A stretch of 64,000 bases of DNA, from positions 62,001 to 126,000 of the forward strand of contig NZ_VIUE01000002.1 in NCBI RefSeq assembly GCF_007828215.1, in the 5' to 3' direction. The DNA is from Pseudomonas sp. SJZ074 (GTDB lineage Bacteria; Pseudomonadota; Gammaproteobacteria; Pseudomonadales; Pseudomonadaceae). Under the pieces are notes generated by a model. That model worked only from the letters and a program-made list of their open reading frames with translations. It was not told where the DNA came from and made no database searches. Below, in pieces: positions 35,795 to 45,330 of this stretch. How positions within the stretch are numbered: the first letter of the stretch is position 1; each line of letters starts with the position of its first letter. A program made the position numbers and the translations under genes.

Positions 35795-38700
35795 TCATGA
35801 GGGCGAGTCGAGCTGGCGTCCCAACTCACAGATGAGCAGGGTCAGCGAGTCGGCGTTTCGAAGGATCACGTCGATGCGCTTGTCCGCCGAGCTGGGGTTC
35901 AGAAAGACATCACGCGCCTCGTTCAGGGTCCTGGCGCCGGTCACCTTGAGGATTTCCTTGACGGTAGCCTTGTGCTCGGGAAGCAACTCCAGGCTCTTGA
36001 ACATGCTCGCTGCGGTATCCCATCCCATGAACAACTTTGAACGTGGCGTGGTCAGCGAGAGCCCATTGCGTTGCTGGTCTTGCTGAACCTCATACCGGGC
36101 TCGTCCGTCATGGGTGACTTGCGAAATCAGGTCGGTAAATGGCAATAGCGCGTCCAGATATGCGATGTCATGTGTATCGAGCAACTGATGGGTCAGTTCG
36201 TGGATGAGGGTCGCTCCCTGGGCGTGCGCATCGACATTGAAGGACTCGGGAACGATGGCTTTGTATGCGTCCAGCCCGACGTCGAAGAAAAATTGCGTGA
36301 GATAGATTTTTCCGCGTGCATTGGGTTCGAGCACGAATGCCGTGGCCGTGTCGTTGGCGCTCTTGAGATTGCCGATCACGATGCGTTTCTCGTTTTGCAG
36401 TTCCCAGGAGGGATCCGCCAACACCTGGCATATCGGCGCAACAATGGCATGTATGCTTGTGATCAGGTTGGCATCGACCTGTTCGATGCCGAAAAAGGTC
36501 TTGAGGTAAGTATCCAGTCGGGAGCCCGGTGAGACCCGCTGCCTGGCTTGATCGAGATTAAGAAGCGCATTGAGGGCGTAATACCTGGCCGTCTCCAGCG
36601 CCTGCACAATGACGTTCGCATGGTGGGGGTATTTCCTGCGTATCTCAACCATGCCGCGGGCTTCGATATTCAGTGTATCTGCGGCCTTGTGGTCGCTGTA
36701 CGCGTTCGCCAGGGTCGACAACACCTTGCCGTAGCGAATGGTCTGTCGTTGTGAGTCGATTGCCCACTCCTGGCTTTCAGGCAGTCTTTTGAGTATCGGT
36801 CCCTCTCCCATGTCGTGGACCACGCGCCAGACCTGGTTGACCTTCGCCACCTGAAAGACTTTGCCGACGACGCTGACATAGCGCTTGCCGGAGCCTGCGG
36901 CCTTGTAGGTCCCGTCAACGAGGTTCCTTTGCAGATTCTCAAGGCTTACGCCCGTGGCTTCGAAGGCTTGCAGGTGGGTGCGGATCGGGGCTGTAGAATT
37001 GACGTCCTTCCAGTGGACCTGGGCCGCGGAGGTGTTCTGCGGGGAAGGGCCGATGGGGTCGAGCAGCCCGAACGTATCCTCGCGATTCAGAAACCCGATT
37101 GATACCATTTCCGCGGCCCCGGCAATGAAATCATGCAGGCCGGTTTTCCAGTCGTGCTGCTGCAACGCTTCGGAAGAGGACTTGAAGTCCTGATAGCTGT
37201 CCCACAGCGTTTCGAAAAAAGTCAGTTTGCCCGGTAGCTGTCTGCCCACGAACCTGGCGCCGACACTGAGTAGATGCCGCACGGTTTCCCAGTCGAACTG
37301 ACGTTGCCTGTTTGCTTGAGTGGTCAGCAGGTTCGATACCAGTTGGATATTGTCATTGAACAATGTATCGAGGATGTTCGTCTGGACCGGATTGGAGGCC
37401 AAGGTGATTTCCGATAGCTGTCCCGCGGTGGCGACGAACAGGTTTTTGAACGTGCTTCGCTGGTTGGCGGGCAGTCGATTGATCAACAGGTCTTGTAGCG
37501 GCCCTGTCTGGTTGAAGGCGGCCACGACACCCGCTTCGTCCTTGAATTCGGTGAAGCACGGGCCCGTATGATAGGGGGCGTACAGAACGTGAGGCGCCTT
37601 CGCATCGGTGCTCGATCCGATCAGATATAACCCCAGTGCCTTGATCGCCGCTGCGCCATCGGTTGTGATCAGCTCTAACGGACGAATCAGCGCGCTGGCG
37701 CCTTTCACCGCCTGGCGGGCTATGGCGTCCGGCATGTCCAGTACCTGGCGAATCAAATCGAAGGCTGCAGGGGAGAGGTACTGCTGCAGGTACCGTGCGT
37801 GAGCGTATTGCAACAGTTGCCAGGGGAGTTGTTGGCGGAATCGTTGTTTTCTCTGTTGAACGTCTTCTGTCGTGCCGGACAGCTTGTCCACCACATGGCG
37901 TTTATACGAGGTGGAGATATCCAATGACAGCAGCAGCTGTTTGACCGCCGCCTCGTTCAAGCTGTCAGGCAGCTTGCGCCTGGACGTCGAGGAGACCTTG
38001 AATCCGGTTTTTTGAGTGACATCGATATGATTCAGCGCGAACTCGTCCAGGGAACTCGGAGGCCCCGCCAACGCGAGGTTCGGTGTAATCAGAATGCTCG
38101 CCGGATCCAGGTCTTTTTCGGTAAAGCGCGCGTCCAGCAGCGCTTTCAGTTTTTTATTCGTATAGGCCTGCAAGGGCTCGATACCGTCCAGGTAGTCTTT
38201 GCCGTCGGTCACGCTGTTCCGATATTGCTCAAGCAGCTCGATATGCAGGCGCTGTTCTTCAAGAGAAGCCATGCCGAGCCAGGCAGGCAGCTTCTGTTGC
38301 CACCAGCCTGCCTGGGCGATGCGTCTGGCACGGATCAGATTGGTGGGGGCGCCTTTGTTCCGCAACGCTTCAAGGCTTTTCACCAATGCGGTCCCGGTCA
38401 ATTGCCAGTTCCGGGTTTTCAACGTTTTCAGATAGCCGTACTCGATCTCGAACAACCTGATGAACGAGGTCATCCGATCGAGCAACACGTTGTCTTCGAT
38501 CAACTCAAAGGCCTCAAGCTGATAACGCCCGTGGGGCTTGCGTTGCTCAGGGGGCAGGTTGGCCAGCAGGCCAAAGCGTTTGCGGGAGTCGAGCAGGTTT
38601 CGGTTCAATTGTGTCGTCGCGACATCGACGGAGGGGAAAACCTGCAGGCCGTCGGTGGGCGTCCAGAGGATTCCCAGGCCTGAATAAGGCGTGTCCAGCC

Positions 38701-40609
38701 CTCCGCGCTCAGTCAGGAAAAAACAATTGGCCAGGGAGAAGGAGGCGGTGCTGCCCTCGTTGGTATACGCAAGCTTCAGTGAATAGGCATCGGGTCGAAA
38801 GCCTTTGAGCGCTGCGCGCTGCTCGCGATTCGGATAGTCGGCGTCGTAGGAAAAAACACAGTTGATGAGATCATCCGCGGCGGGCGGCAGGGTCCCGTCG
38901 AGTTTTCTAAGCTCGGCTTCGGCACGTATGCCGAGGGAAAAAACATTGCTCAGTTCAGGTAGCAGGCTTTTCAGTTTAGCGTGCAGTGAGATTGCATTGG
39001 AGAGTGGCAGCTGGGTGAACAGCGTGTTGAAAGCCTCTTCGACGGTGGTATAGCTCTTGATCTTTCTCGTCAGTTGATCAGCCATGAAGTTGGAAGGCCG
39101 CGAGGCGCCATAAAAAGCCGGCAGGGTGCCCCAGTGCCCATCGGTTCCATGCGCCAGCAGGTTTTTGTTGATCAAGGAGCGAATATCCAATGCCTTGTCG
39201 ACCAGGGCGTGGATGTTCACGGTGCCCTGGCGGGACATCTCCAGTGCGTAGTGAAGGTTGCTGATCTGCTTGCCGATGATTGCATTCGCCAGGGATTCGA
39301 ATACCGGCAATGTCACGGGGTAACCTGAGACCTGTGGTTCGTCCAGGCGCAGAAAGCGGTTGCGTTCTTCCAGGCTCAGCAGGCTATAGAGTGCCTCCTT
39401 GCGTGCAATGCTTGTCGGCGTCGTCAGCAGCGCGTCCTTGAACCCGAGGTAGTTGTCGACTTTCTGCAGGTCATGACTGGGTCTGTAGAGGTAATGATCT
39501 TTGCCGCTGATCATCAGCGAGCCGGCAAGCTCCACATAGAGCGGCTCATATTCCCAGAGGCGAACCGTTTCGATGAACAGAGGCGTCTCGTCCTGGCGCG
39601 ATGGCCCGAACAATCGGAGCAGTTCCTGGCTTTGTGCGTCGGTCAGCTGCCTTTGCTCCCGTTTGCTCAGGACGGTGGCGCGCAGGGCATCGCTGAGGAC
39701 CCGCGACAGCAGCTCTCGGCGTGAGGTATGAAATGGGCCGGTGGCGTCCCAATAGGCATTGATGCGATCGGTGAGCTTGGGAATCAGGTTCTGGGCGGTG
39801 ACCCGTAGCAGGCTTTCCCACTGTTGCGAATTATGAGGCGATACCGTGATGTCCGGATGGATGAAATCGACGTCATGCCGGGCGGGCCGGCCCTGATGGT
39901 GGAAGTACACCAGGACCGCTTCGGACAGTGACAGGTTGTTGGTTACCTTACCCATGGTCGGGTCACCCAGCCCCGCATCGGCGGTGATTGCGACACGGGT
40001 CTGTTGGTGGTCAAGGTTCGCCAGTACTTCTTTCAATATGTGGTCAAGCATTGAGGTCAGCGAGGGCAGTTTGATCAACTCATCGACCATGGTCAGCGCG
40101 TTGAGACTTTGGGCGTGCTCAATGGCGTCGATCTGGGCCTTGAAAATATCGCCGTCGATGGTCTGCCGGGACTGTTCGATAAGGGTGCCGGTGTTCAGTT
40201 CGTCGCGTTGGGAGATGGACAGGAGCTGGAACAGGTCGTCACGCTCGAAAGGGGTTGCGAGCATTTGGTCGATCCGGGTTTCGAGCGCCTGCGGGCTGGC
40301 GAATTTCTCGATTCCACCCTGCGGCGTGTAGAGGAATGCAGGCTTGGGGGAGGATGTGCCGACGTCTGGCAAGGTTGTCAGGGTGAAACAGCCGGCAAGC
40401 GGAACAGGGGCGTGTCCCTCGGTCTGGAGCAGAATGCTTTCGGCAGACATCGACGGCGTCTGGGCGGTACGCAGCGTGTGGCTGGGAAGGGCTGCGTGGT
40501 GCAGCCACTCGAAGTCGGCTTGCGTCAACCCATGGGTTGCGCTCAATTCGTCCAGGCGTTGGGCGTCCAGGACGTCGGGAAATAACAGGGGCGTGGTTTC
40601 ACGGGTCAT
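35795..40609 (-). CDS. Dermonecrotic-toxin-like giant protein with C-terminal metalloprotease motif
   Basis: 1604 residues without a signal peptide. The N-terminal about 1300 residues have the look of the DUF6543 'dermonecrotic toxin domain' proteins common in Pseudomonas: repeated helical segments with conserved FLYTP, GPxxxF and LDG-type motifs. Near the C-terminus HELTH (1470-1474, bases 36202-36188) is followed by DTHDIAYLD. HExxH plus a downstream THD resembles aspzincin (M35-like) zinc proteases, in which the Asp is the third ligand. Codon use is somewhat less GC-biased than the neighbours. No secretion system is adjacent. A secreted effector or toxin is inferred; the Fur-like gene lies downstream on the same strand. 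Confidence 0.75.
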   Translation of the reverse strand: MTRETTPLLFPDVLDAQRLDELSATHGLTQADFEWLHHAALPSHTLRTAQTPSMSAESILLQTEGHAPVPLAGCFTLTTLPDVGTSSPKPAFLYTPQGGIEKFASPQALETRIDQMLATPFERDDLFQLLSISQRDELNTGTLIEQSRQTIDGDIFKAQIDAIEHAQSLNALTMVDELIKLPSLTSMLDHILKEVLANLDHQQTRVAITADAGLGDPTMGKVTNNLSLSEAVLVYFHHQGRPARHDVDFIHPDITVSPHNSQQWESLLRVTAQNLIPKLTDRINAYWDATGPFHTSRRELLSRVLSDALRATVLSKREQRQLTDAQSQELLRLFGPSRQDETPLFIETVRLWEYEPLYVELAGSLMISGKDHYLYRPSHDLQKVDNYLGFKDALLTTPTSIARKEALYSLLSLEERNRFLRLDEPQVSGYPVTLPVFESLANAIIGKQISNLHYALEMSRQGTVNIHALVDKALDIRSLINKNLLAHGTDGHWGTLPAFYGASRPSNFMADQLTRKIKSYTTVEEAFNTLFTQLPLSNAISLHAKLKSLLPELSNVFSLGIRAEAELRKLDGTLPPAADDLINCVFSYDADYPNREQRAALKGFRPDAYSLKLAYTNEGSTASFSLANCFFLTERGGLDTPYSGLGILWTPTDGLQVFPSVDVATTQLNRNLLDSRKRFGLLANLPPEQRKPHGRYQLEAFELIEDNVLLDRMTSFIRLFEIEYGYLKTLKTRNWQLTGTALVKSLEALRNKGAPTNLIRARRIAQAGWWQQKLPAWLGMASLEEQRLHIELLEQYRNSVTDGKDYLDGIEPLQAYTNKKLKALLDARFTEKDLDPASILITPNLALAGPPSSLDEFALNHIDVTQKTGFKVSSTSRRKLPDSLNEAAVKQLLLSLDISTSYKRHVVDKLSGTTEDVQQRKQRFRQQLPWQLLQYAHARYLQQYLSPAAFDLIRQVLDMPDAIARQAVKGASALIRPLELITTDGAAAIKALGLYLIGSSTDAKAPHVLYAPYHTGPCFTEFKDEAGVVAAFNQTGPLQDLLINRLPANQRSTFKNLFVATAGQLSEITLASNPVQTNILDTLFNDNIQLVSNLLTTQANRQRQFDWETVRHLLSVGARFVGRQLPGKLTFFETLWDSYQDFKSSSEALQQHDWKTGLHDFIAGAAEMVSIGFLNREDTFGLLDPIGPSPQNTSAAQVHWKDVNSTAPIRTHLQAFEATGVSLENLQRNLVDGTYKAAGSGKRYVSVVGKVFQVAKVNQVWRVVHDMGEGPILKRLPESQEWAIDSQRQTIRYGKVLSTLANAYSDHKAADTLNIEARGMVEIRRKYPHHANVIVQALETARYYALNALLNLDQARQRVSPGSRLDTYLKTFFGIEQVDANLITSIHAIVAPICQVLADPSWELQNEKRIVIGNLKSANDTATAFVLEPNARGKIYLTQFFFDVGLDAYKAIVPESFNVDAHAQGATLIHELTHQLLDTHDIAYLDALLPFTDLISQVTHDGRARYEVQQDQQRNGLSLTTPRSKLFMGWDTAASMFKSLELLPEHKATVKEILKVTGARTLNEARDVFLNPSSADKRIDVILRNADSLTLLICELGRQLDSPS

Positions 40610-40853
40610 CGTCGCGTCTCGATCAAGGCGCCATGAGGTGGCGCTTGCATGGATGAAGCGGCCAGCCTAGAGAACGATGAAGGGGCGAAGGTGGTACATA
40701 GTTACCGCACGCGAAGCTCCAGACCTGTCAGGCTGTGGCGCGCCGGGTGTGCGTGCGGTGAAAAGATTGACAGTCCGCGCCTGAAGCAGTGTTTAATCCG
40801 GCTTTGTTCCTTCTTCACTGTGGCTACCTCCAACAATCATTCTGGAGCTTCAG

Positions 40854-41885
40854 ATGTCTGCGCTATCCGATCAAGCCGGTTCCGGCCCTCTCTCTTTAGA
40901 CGCCTTGGTGGGGCTCCTGGAGAAGATTTTCCTGCGGCACGGCACCTCCGCCGAGGTGGCTCGTACTCTGGCTGAAAACTGCGCCCGCGCCGAACGCGAC
41001 GGTGCTCACAGCCATGGCGTTTTTCGTATGCCGGGCTATGTCTCGACGCTGAACAGCGGCTGGGTCGACGGCCAGGCAGTGCCGGTGGTCGAAGACGTCG
41101 CAACGGGCTTCGTCCGGGTGGACGCCGGCAACGGTTTTGCCCAGCCGGCCCTCGCCGCTGCACGACCGTTATTGGTGGAGAAGGCTCGCAGCGCCGGTAT
41201 CGCGGTGTTGGCTATCCGCAATTCCCATCACTTCGCCGCCCTTTGGCCGGACGTCGAGCCGTTTGCCTACGAAGGGTTGGTGGCATTGAGCGTGGTCAAC
41301 AGCATGACCTGCGTGGTACCCCACGGCGCGGACCGTCCGTTGTTCGGGACCAATCCCATTGCCTTCGCCGCGCCACGGGCCGGTGGCGAGCCGATTGTAT
41401 TTGACCTGGCCACCAGCGCCATCGCCCATGGCGACGTACAGATCGCCGCGCGCAAGGGCGAGTTGTTGCCGCCAGGCATGGGGGTGGACAGCCTCGGCCA
41501 ACCGACCTGCGACCCAAGGGCGATTCTCGAAGGCGGCGCGCTGCTGCCGTTTGGCGGGCACAAGGGGTCGGCGTTGTCGATGATGGTCGAGCTGCTGGCG
41601 GCGGCCCTGACCGGCGGCAATTTCTCGTTCGAGTTCGATTGGAACAAGCATCCGGGAGCCAAGACGCCGTGGACCGGACAATTGCTGATCGTGATCGACC
41701 CGAGCAAGGCCGCCGGACAGAACTTTGCCGAGCGCAGCCAGGAGCTGGTCAGGCAAATGCAGGAAGTGGGGTTACGGCGGTTGCCGGGGGATCGTCGGCA
41801 CCGGGAGCGCAGTCAATCCGATCAGCATGGAATTGCGCTGGATGAGCAGACATTGCAACAGCTGCGGGAATTGGCTGGGATGTGA
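40854..41885 (+). CDS. dpkA: Ldh-family oxidoreductase, piperideine-2-carboxylate reductase-like
   Basis: 343 residues, malate/L-lactate dehydrogenase-like (Ldh2) family, the length of Pseudomonas DpkA. DpkA reduces delta1-piperideine-2-carboxylate or pyrroline-2-carboxylate with NADPH in D-lysine and D-proline breakdown. Seen: catalytic His region RNSHHFAAL, cofactor segment GTNPIAFAAPR, and FGGHKGSALSMM. The start at 40854 has GGAG six bases upstream. Other members of this family use malate, lactate or ureidoglycolate, so the gene name is a best guess. Monocistronic: convergent with DUF883 across a REP pair. Confidence 0.8.
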   Translation: MSALSDQAGSGPLSLDALVGLLEKIFLRHGTSAEVARTLAENCARAERDGAHSHGVFRMPGYVSTLNSGWVDGQAVPVVEDVATGFVRVDAGNGFAQPALAAARPLLVEKARSAGIAVLAIRNSHHFAALWPDVEPFAYEGLVALSVVNSMTCVVPHGADRPLFGTNPIAFAAPRAGGEPIVFDLATSAIAHGDVQIAARKGELLPPGMGVDSLGQPTCDPRAILEGGALLPFGGHKGSALSMMVELLAAALTGGNFSFEFDWNKHPGAKTPWTGQLLIVIDPSKAAGQNFAERSQELVRQMQEVGLRRLPGDRRHRERSQSDQHGIALDEQTLQQLRELAGM

Positions 41886-41893
41886 AAATCAAC

Positions 41894-41981
41894 GTGGGAG
41901 CGAGCTTGCTCGCGATAGCGGTGGGTCAGTCGATGAGGATGTTGACTGTGCTGACGCCTTCGCGGGCAAGCCCGCTCCCAC
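41894..41981. repeat. REP pair, type A
   Basis: GTGGGAGCGAGCTTGCTCGC faces CGGGCAAGCCCGCTCCCAC in the 123-base convergent gap between dpkA and the DUF883 gene. The position suits a bidirectional transcript end. Confidence 0.85.
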
Positions 41982-42008
41982 ATTGTTGCGCTTGTCGGGC
42001 AAGCGTTG

Positions 42009-42326
42009 TCAGCGCCGTCCTAGCAACAAGCCCACCACCAGCCCGAAACCGGCGGAAATCGCCACGGTTTGCCAGGGGTGGCCGCCGATGTAGAGTTCAG
42101 TGGCGTCGACCATGGGCCGGGTACGCTCCCGTGCGCTGGCAACCGAGTCCAGGGCCTGCTGCAGTTTCTGGGAGATCTGGCCCCGCAGGTTCTCGGCATC
42201 TTCACCGACCAGCGAGTCGCTGCTCTTGAGCAGCTTTTCCGACTCTTCGATCAAGGCCTTCAGTTCACTGAACACTTGATCCTTGATTTGCTCTCCGTTC
42301 GCTTGCGCGGTATGCCTACGAGCCAT
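42009..42326 (-). CDS. DUF883 family protein (ElaB/YqjD-like)
   Basis: 105 residues. A long amphipathic helix with coiled-coil character (about 10-75) is followed by one C-terminal membrane helix with a glycine pattern (GFGLVVGLLLGRR). ElaB/YqjD proteins anchor to the inner membrane by this tail and bind ribosomes in stationary phase; that is known for E. coli and inferred here. The start at 42326 has GGAG seven bases upstream. Confidence 0.9.
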   Translation of the reverse strand: MARRHTAQANGEQIKDQVFSELKALIEESEKLLKSSDSLVGEDAENLRGQISQKLQQALDSVASARERTRPMVDATELYIGGHPWQTVAISAGFGLVVGLLLGRR

Positions 42327-42489
42327 CGAGTTACTCCTTGCTGATGATTACCACTGAACAGTGGAGTGTTGCGCTTGGGCAAAAGTTGCAGAGGGACAGG
42401 CCGTGTCAGCATGGCCAAGCCTAAATGATGGTTAAGACGTTTCCCCACAAGGTGTAAGATGTCGCCCATTTACGCAACAGGTAATTCCC

Positions 42490-42744
42490 ATGAGTTTCAA
42501 TCTGGCTGACAAGCCGCTGGCCGAGCGTGCCGCGCTGGAAGACGAAAAATCCCGACTGTTCGAGTTGTGGCAGAACAACCTGGGCAAGGCCAAGGGCGAC
42601 GCTGCCCGGTTGTTTGGCGAACGCTCCAAGCGCAAAGGCAAATGGGCCGAATGGGTACGTGCCGAGTTGGACGGCATGTCGCCCCCGGAATACGCCAACA
42701 TGGTGCGCAGTGAGGTCAATCGGTTGATGGCCGCCAACAAATAA
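42490..42744 (+). CDS. Conserved small hypothetical protein
   Basis: 84 residues, highly charged and helical (MSFNLADKPLAERAALEDEK start, many Lys, Glu, Arg). No membrane segment, no known motif. CAGG lies eight bases before the ATG. Function unknown. It is convergent with the LysR gene (3-base gap), and typical Pseudomonas codon use supports it as a real gene. Confidence 0.75.
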   Translation: MSFNLADKPLAERAALEDEKSRLFELWQNNLGKAKGDAARLFGERSKRKGKWAEWVRAELDGMSPPEYANMVRSEVNRLMAANK

Positions 42745-42747
42745 GCC

Positions 42748-43656
42748 TCACGCAAAGGTCGCGACGATGGCCTCGCGAACCTTGACCACGGCCGGATCCA
42801 TCTGAGTGTGGGTGCGCCATCCCAGCTCGATGGGATAGCGTGGCAAGACGAGAGGGCAGGGCAACAGCGTCAGGCTGCCGAACGCCGCGATGGCCCTCGC
42901 GGCGTGCCCCGGAATGGTCGCCACGGCCCGGCTGCCCTGGAGCAGGAACGGCAACGCGGCAAAATGCGTGGTCGAGGCACACACTTTGCGGCTCAAGCCG
43001 AGCCCGGCCAGTCCTTCGTCGGTGATGCCGATGAACCCACCCGACGACACCAGCAGATGTTCGCGACCCACGAACGACTCCAGGCTGAGGGTCTGCTGGT
43101 TCTCCTCCAGGCTGTCCGGGTCGACCAGACAGGCATAATCGCCTTCACCCAATACCTGGCGACTGAGCAACCGTTCCGTGAAGCCACCCGCCGTGATCGC
43201 CAGGTCGAAATTGCGCTCCATCAAGTTGCGGCCGACGATCTGGCTGTGGGTCTGGCGAAAGATCAGGCGCAACCCCGGCGCCCGTTGCGCGACTTCCTCG
43301 ATCAGCTTGCGCCCATAGGCCAGCTCGAAGTCGTCGGACAGGCCGACGATGACCGAGCGGCCGTCGTAATGACTGGTCTGCGGGTCGATCATCGCCAGGC
43401 TCTGGCGACACTTGTCCAGGGCCTCGCTGATCACCGGCTTGAGTTGATTGGCCCGCAGCGTTGGCGCCAGGCCACGACCGGTGCGCACGAACAGTTGATC
43501 GTCATATACATCCCGCAGCCTGCGCAGTGCCGCGCTGATGGCCGACTGGGTCACGCCCAGGCGCAATGCGGCGCGGCTGGCGCTGGATTCGTCGTGCAGG
43601 GCTTCGAAGGTCTTGAGCAGGTTGAGATCGAGGTTGGCGATATTCATGATGTTCAT
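42748..43656 (-). CDS. LysR family transcriptional regulator
   Basis: About 302 residues. N-terminal winged helix (LDLNLLKTFEALHDESSAS through SAALRRLRD, about 4-65) then the two-lobed effector domain. Its start could be 43656 or the ATG at 43647; the TTG further upstream is unlikely. It is divergent from the nitrilase gene across 86 bases, the classic layout in which a LysR protein controls its neighbour, so nitrilase is the probable target. Effector unknown. Confidence 0.92.
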   Translation of the reverse strand: MNIMNIANLDLNLLKTFEALHDESSASRAALRLGVTQSAISAALRRLRDVYDDQLFVRTGRGLAPTLRANQLKPVISEALDKCRQSLAMIDPQTSHYDGRSVIVGLSDDFELAYGRKLIEEVAQRAPGLRLIFRQTHSQIVGRNLMERNFDLAITAGGFTERLLSRQVLGEGDYACLVDPDSLEENQQTLSLESFVGREHLLVSSGGFIGITDEGLAGLGLSRKVCASTTHFAALPFLLQGSRAVATIPGHAARAIAAFGSLTLLPCPLVLPRYPIELGWRTHTQMDPAVVKVREAIVATFA

Positions 43657-43742
43657 ATCGTTTAGCAATGTATGGGGCTTTATTCATGATCGGTCGTCGC
43701 CTGAGAATCGGCAACACTTGAGACCTAAGGAGTTGAACACCC

Positions 43743-44666
43743 ATGCCGAAATCCATTGTGGCTGCCCTGCAGATCGGTTCCTTGCCGGGCGGCAAGGAGG
43801 AGACTCTGGCGCAAATCCTTTCCTACGAAGACGCCATACGCCAGGCCCGCGCCCGCCTCGTGGTCATGCCCGAAGCCCTGCTGGGAGGCTATCCCAAGGG
43901 CGAAGGTTTCGGCACCCGACTGGGCTACCGGCTGCCGGAGGGGCGTGAGGCATTCGCCCGCTACTTCGCCAATGCCATCGACGTACCGGGTGTCGAAACC
44001 GAAGCGTTGGCCGGGCTTTCGACGCGTACGGGGGCCAGCCTGGTGCTGGGCGTCATCGAGCGGGCTGGCAGTACCCTGTATTGCACGGCCTTGTACTTCG
44101 AGCCTGATGCGGGGCTGGTGGCCAAGCATCGCAAGCTGATGCCCACCGGCACCGAGCGGCTGATCTGGGGCAAGGGCGATGGTTCGACGTTGGCGGTGAT
44201 CGACAGCCAGGTCGGGCGACTCGGTGCGGCGGTGTGCTGGGAAAACATGATGCCGCTGCTGCGCACCGCGATGTATGCCAAGGGAGTGGAGGTCTGGTGT
44301 GCGCCGACGGTGGATGAACGGGAGATGTGGCAAGTGACCATGCGTCACATTGCCCATGAGGGACGATGCTTCGTGGTCAGTGCCTGCCAGGTCCAGGCCT
44401 CGCCTCAGGCGCTGGGTATTGATGTCGAACACTGGCCGGCGGAGCGTCCATTGATCGCCGGCGGCAGTGTAATCATCGGACCCATGGGGGATGTGCTGGC
44501 TGGGCCGCTGAAAGACACCGCGGGTTTATTGACCGCCGAAATCGACACCGATGACCTGGTGCGGGCGCGTTATGACTATGACGTGGTCGGTCATTACGCC
44601 AGGCCGGACGTGTTCGAACTGGTGGTGGATGAGCGGGCCCGGCCTGGCGTGCGGTTCACCGCGTGA
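43743..44666 (+). CDS. Nitrilase (carbon-nitrogen hydrolase family)
   Basis: 307 residues. The Glu-Lys-Cys triad is visible: Glu in [13 protein letters not shown], Lys in [12 protein letters not shown] and Cys in [19 protein letters not shown] and HRKLMPTxxER are features of true nitrilases, which turn nitriles into carboxylic acids plus ammonia, rather than amidases. Shorter than some arylacetonitrilases (about 350), ending soon after the core. Divergent from a LysR gene. Substrate unknown. Confidence 0.9.
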   Translation: MPKSIVAALQIGSLPGGKEETLAQILSYEDAIRQARARLVVMPEALLGGYPKGEGFGTRLGYRLPEGREAFARYFANAIDVPGVETEALAGLSTRTGASLVLGVIERAGSTLYCTALYFEPDAGLVAKHRKLMPTGTERLIWGKGDGSTLAVIDSQVGRLGAAVCWENMMPLLRTAMYAKGVEVWCAPTVDEREMWQVTMRHIAHEGRCFVVSACQVQASPQALGIDVEHWPAERPLIAGGSVIIGPMGDVLAGPLKDTAGLLTAEIDTDDLVRARYDYDVVGHYARPDVFELVVDERARPGVRFTA

Positions 44667-44667
44667 G

Positions 44668-45138
44668 TTACCAGGTTGCCGCGGACGCCGGCAAATCGAG
44701 GGTTCCGCGGTCGACGAAGCGCATGGTGCCGAACAGTCCCCCGGAGAGTTTGCCCTTGAGCACATAGGGCAGGTTATCCAGACCCTGTGTCTGGCTCAGG
44801 CCCAGGGTCTGGCGCAACACCGAAAAGGCCGAAATGCTCACGGGGACGCTCAAGACCGCTTCGGAGTACCGTGCAATGGAGCCGCTCTGGTCGCTGACCC
44901 CGGTCGCCAGCGTGCGGTCGTTGACCTCCAGGTCCAGCGCCACGCCGTTGTAGTCGATGGCGGTTTCGTTGGGGTTCTGCAGGCGCAGCTTCACGGCAAA
45001 GCGCATCTCCAGGTCCTGGCTGGGCAAGGGTTCGATGCCGACCACGTTGATGTTCAGCGGATCGCGATGCGGGAAGAGGGCGCAGGCGCTGAGGCTGAGC
45101 AGGGTCAGCAGGAGGAACAGGCCGGGGATTCTGCGCAT
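44668..45138 (-). CDS. LEA type 2 (WHy domain) lipoprotein
   Basis: 156 residues. Signal with lipobox LSAC (Cys at about 19), so the protein is lipid-anchored to a membrane. The rest is one LEA14/WHy beta-sandwich domain (LRLQNPNETAIDYNGVAL). Such proteins in bacteria are linked to stress tolerance and lipid or protein binding. ATG at 45138. Convergent with the nitrilase gene (1-base gap). Confidence 0.87.
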   Translation of the reverse strand: MRRIPGLFLLLTLLSLSACALFPHRDPLNINVVGIEPLPSQDLEMRFAVKLRLQNPNETAIDYNGVALDLEVNDRTLATGVSDQSGSIARYSEAVLSVPVSISAFSVLRQTLGLSQTQGLDNLPYVLKGKLSGGLFGTMRFVDRGTLDLPASAATW

Positions 45139-45199
45139 GGGCGTATTCTCACTGTGAATTTTTGGTCACGATAACCCACAATCCCAAAGACAAGCGAAG

Positions 45200-45237
45200 A
45201 ACCTGTGGCGAGGGGATAAATCCCCTCGCCACAGGTT
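45200..45237. repeat. REP palindrome, type B (18-bp arms)
   Basis: ACCTGTGGCGAGGGGAT repeated inverted around a two-base centre, extended by one A/T pair at each end; perfect over 38 bases. It lies in the divergent gap between the LEA2 lipoprotein and the WYL regulator. Confidence 0.88.
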
Positions 45238-45330
45238 TCATCTCTATCCAAATAGACGTTTGGGCTCCTGACAGTTTCTGACAACAGCCTCTGCTAATCT
45301 GCAGCAACTTTTTCATCCGGATCGACCACC

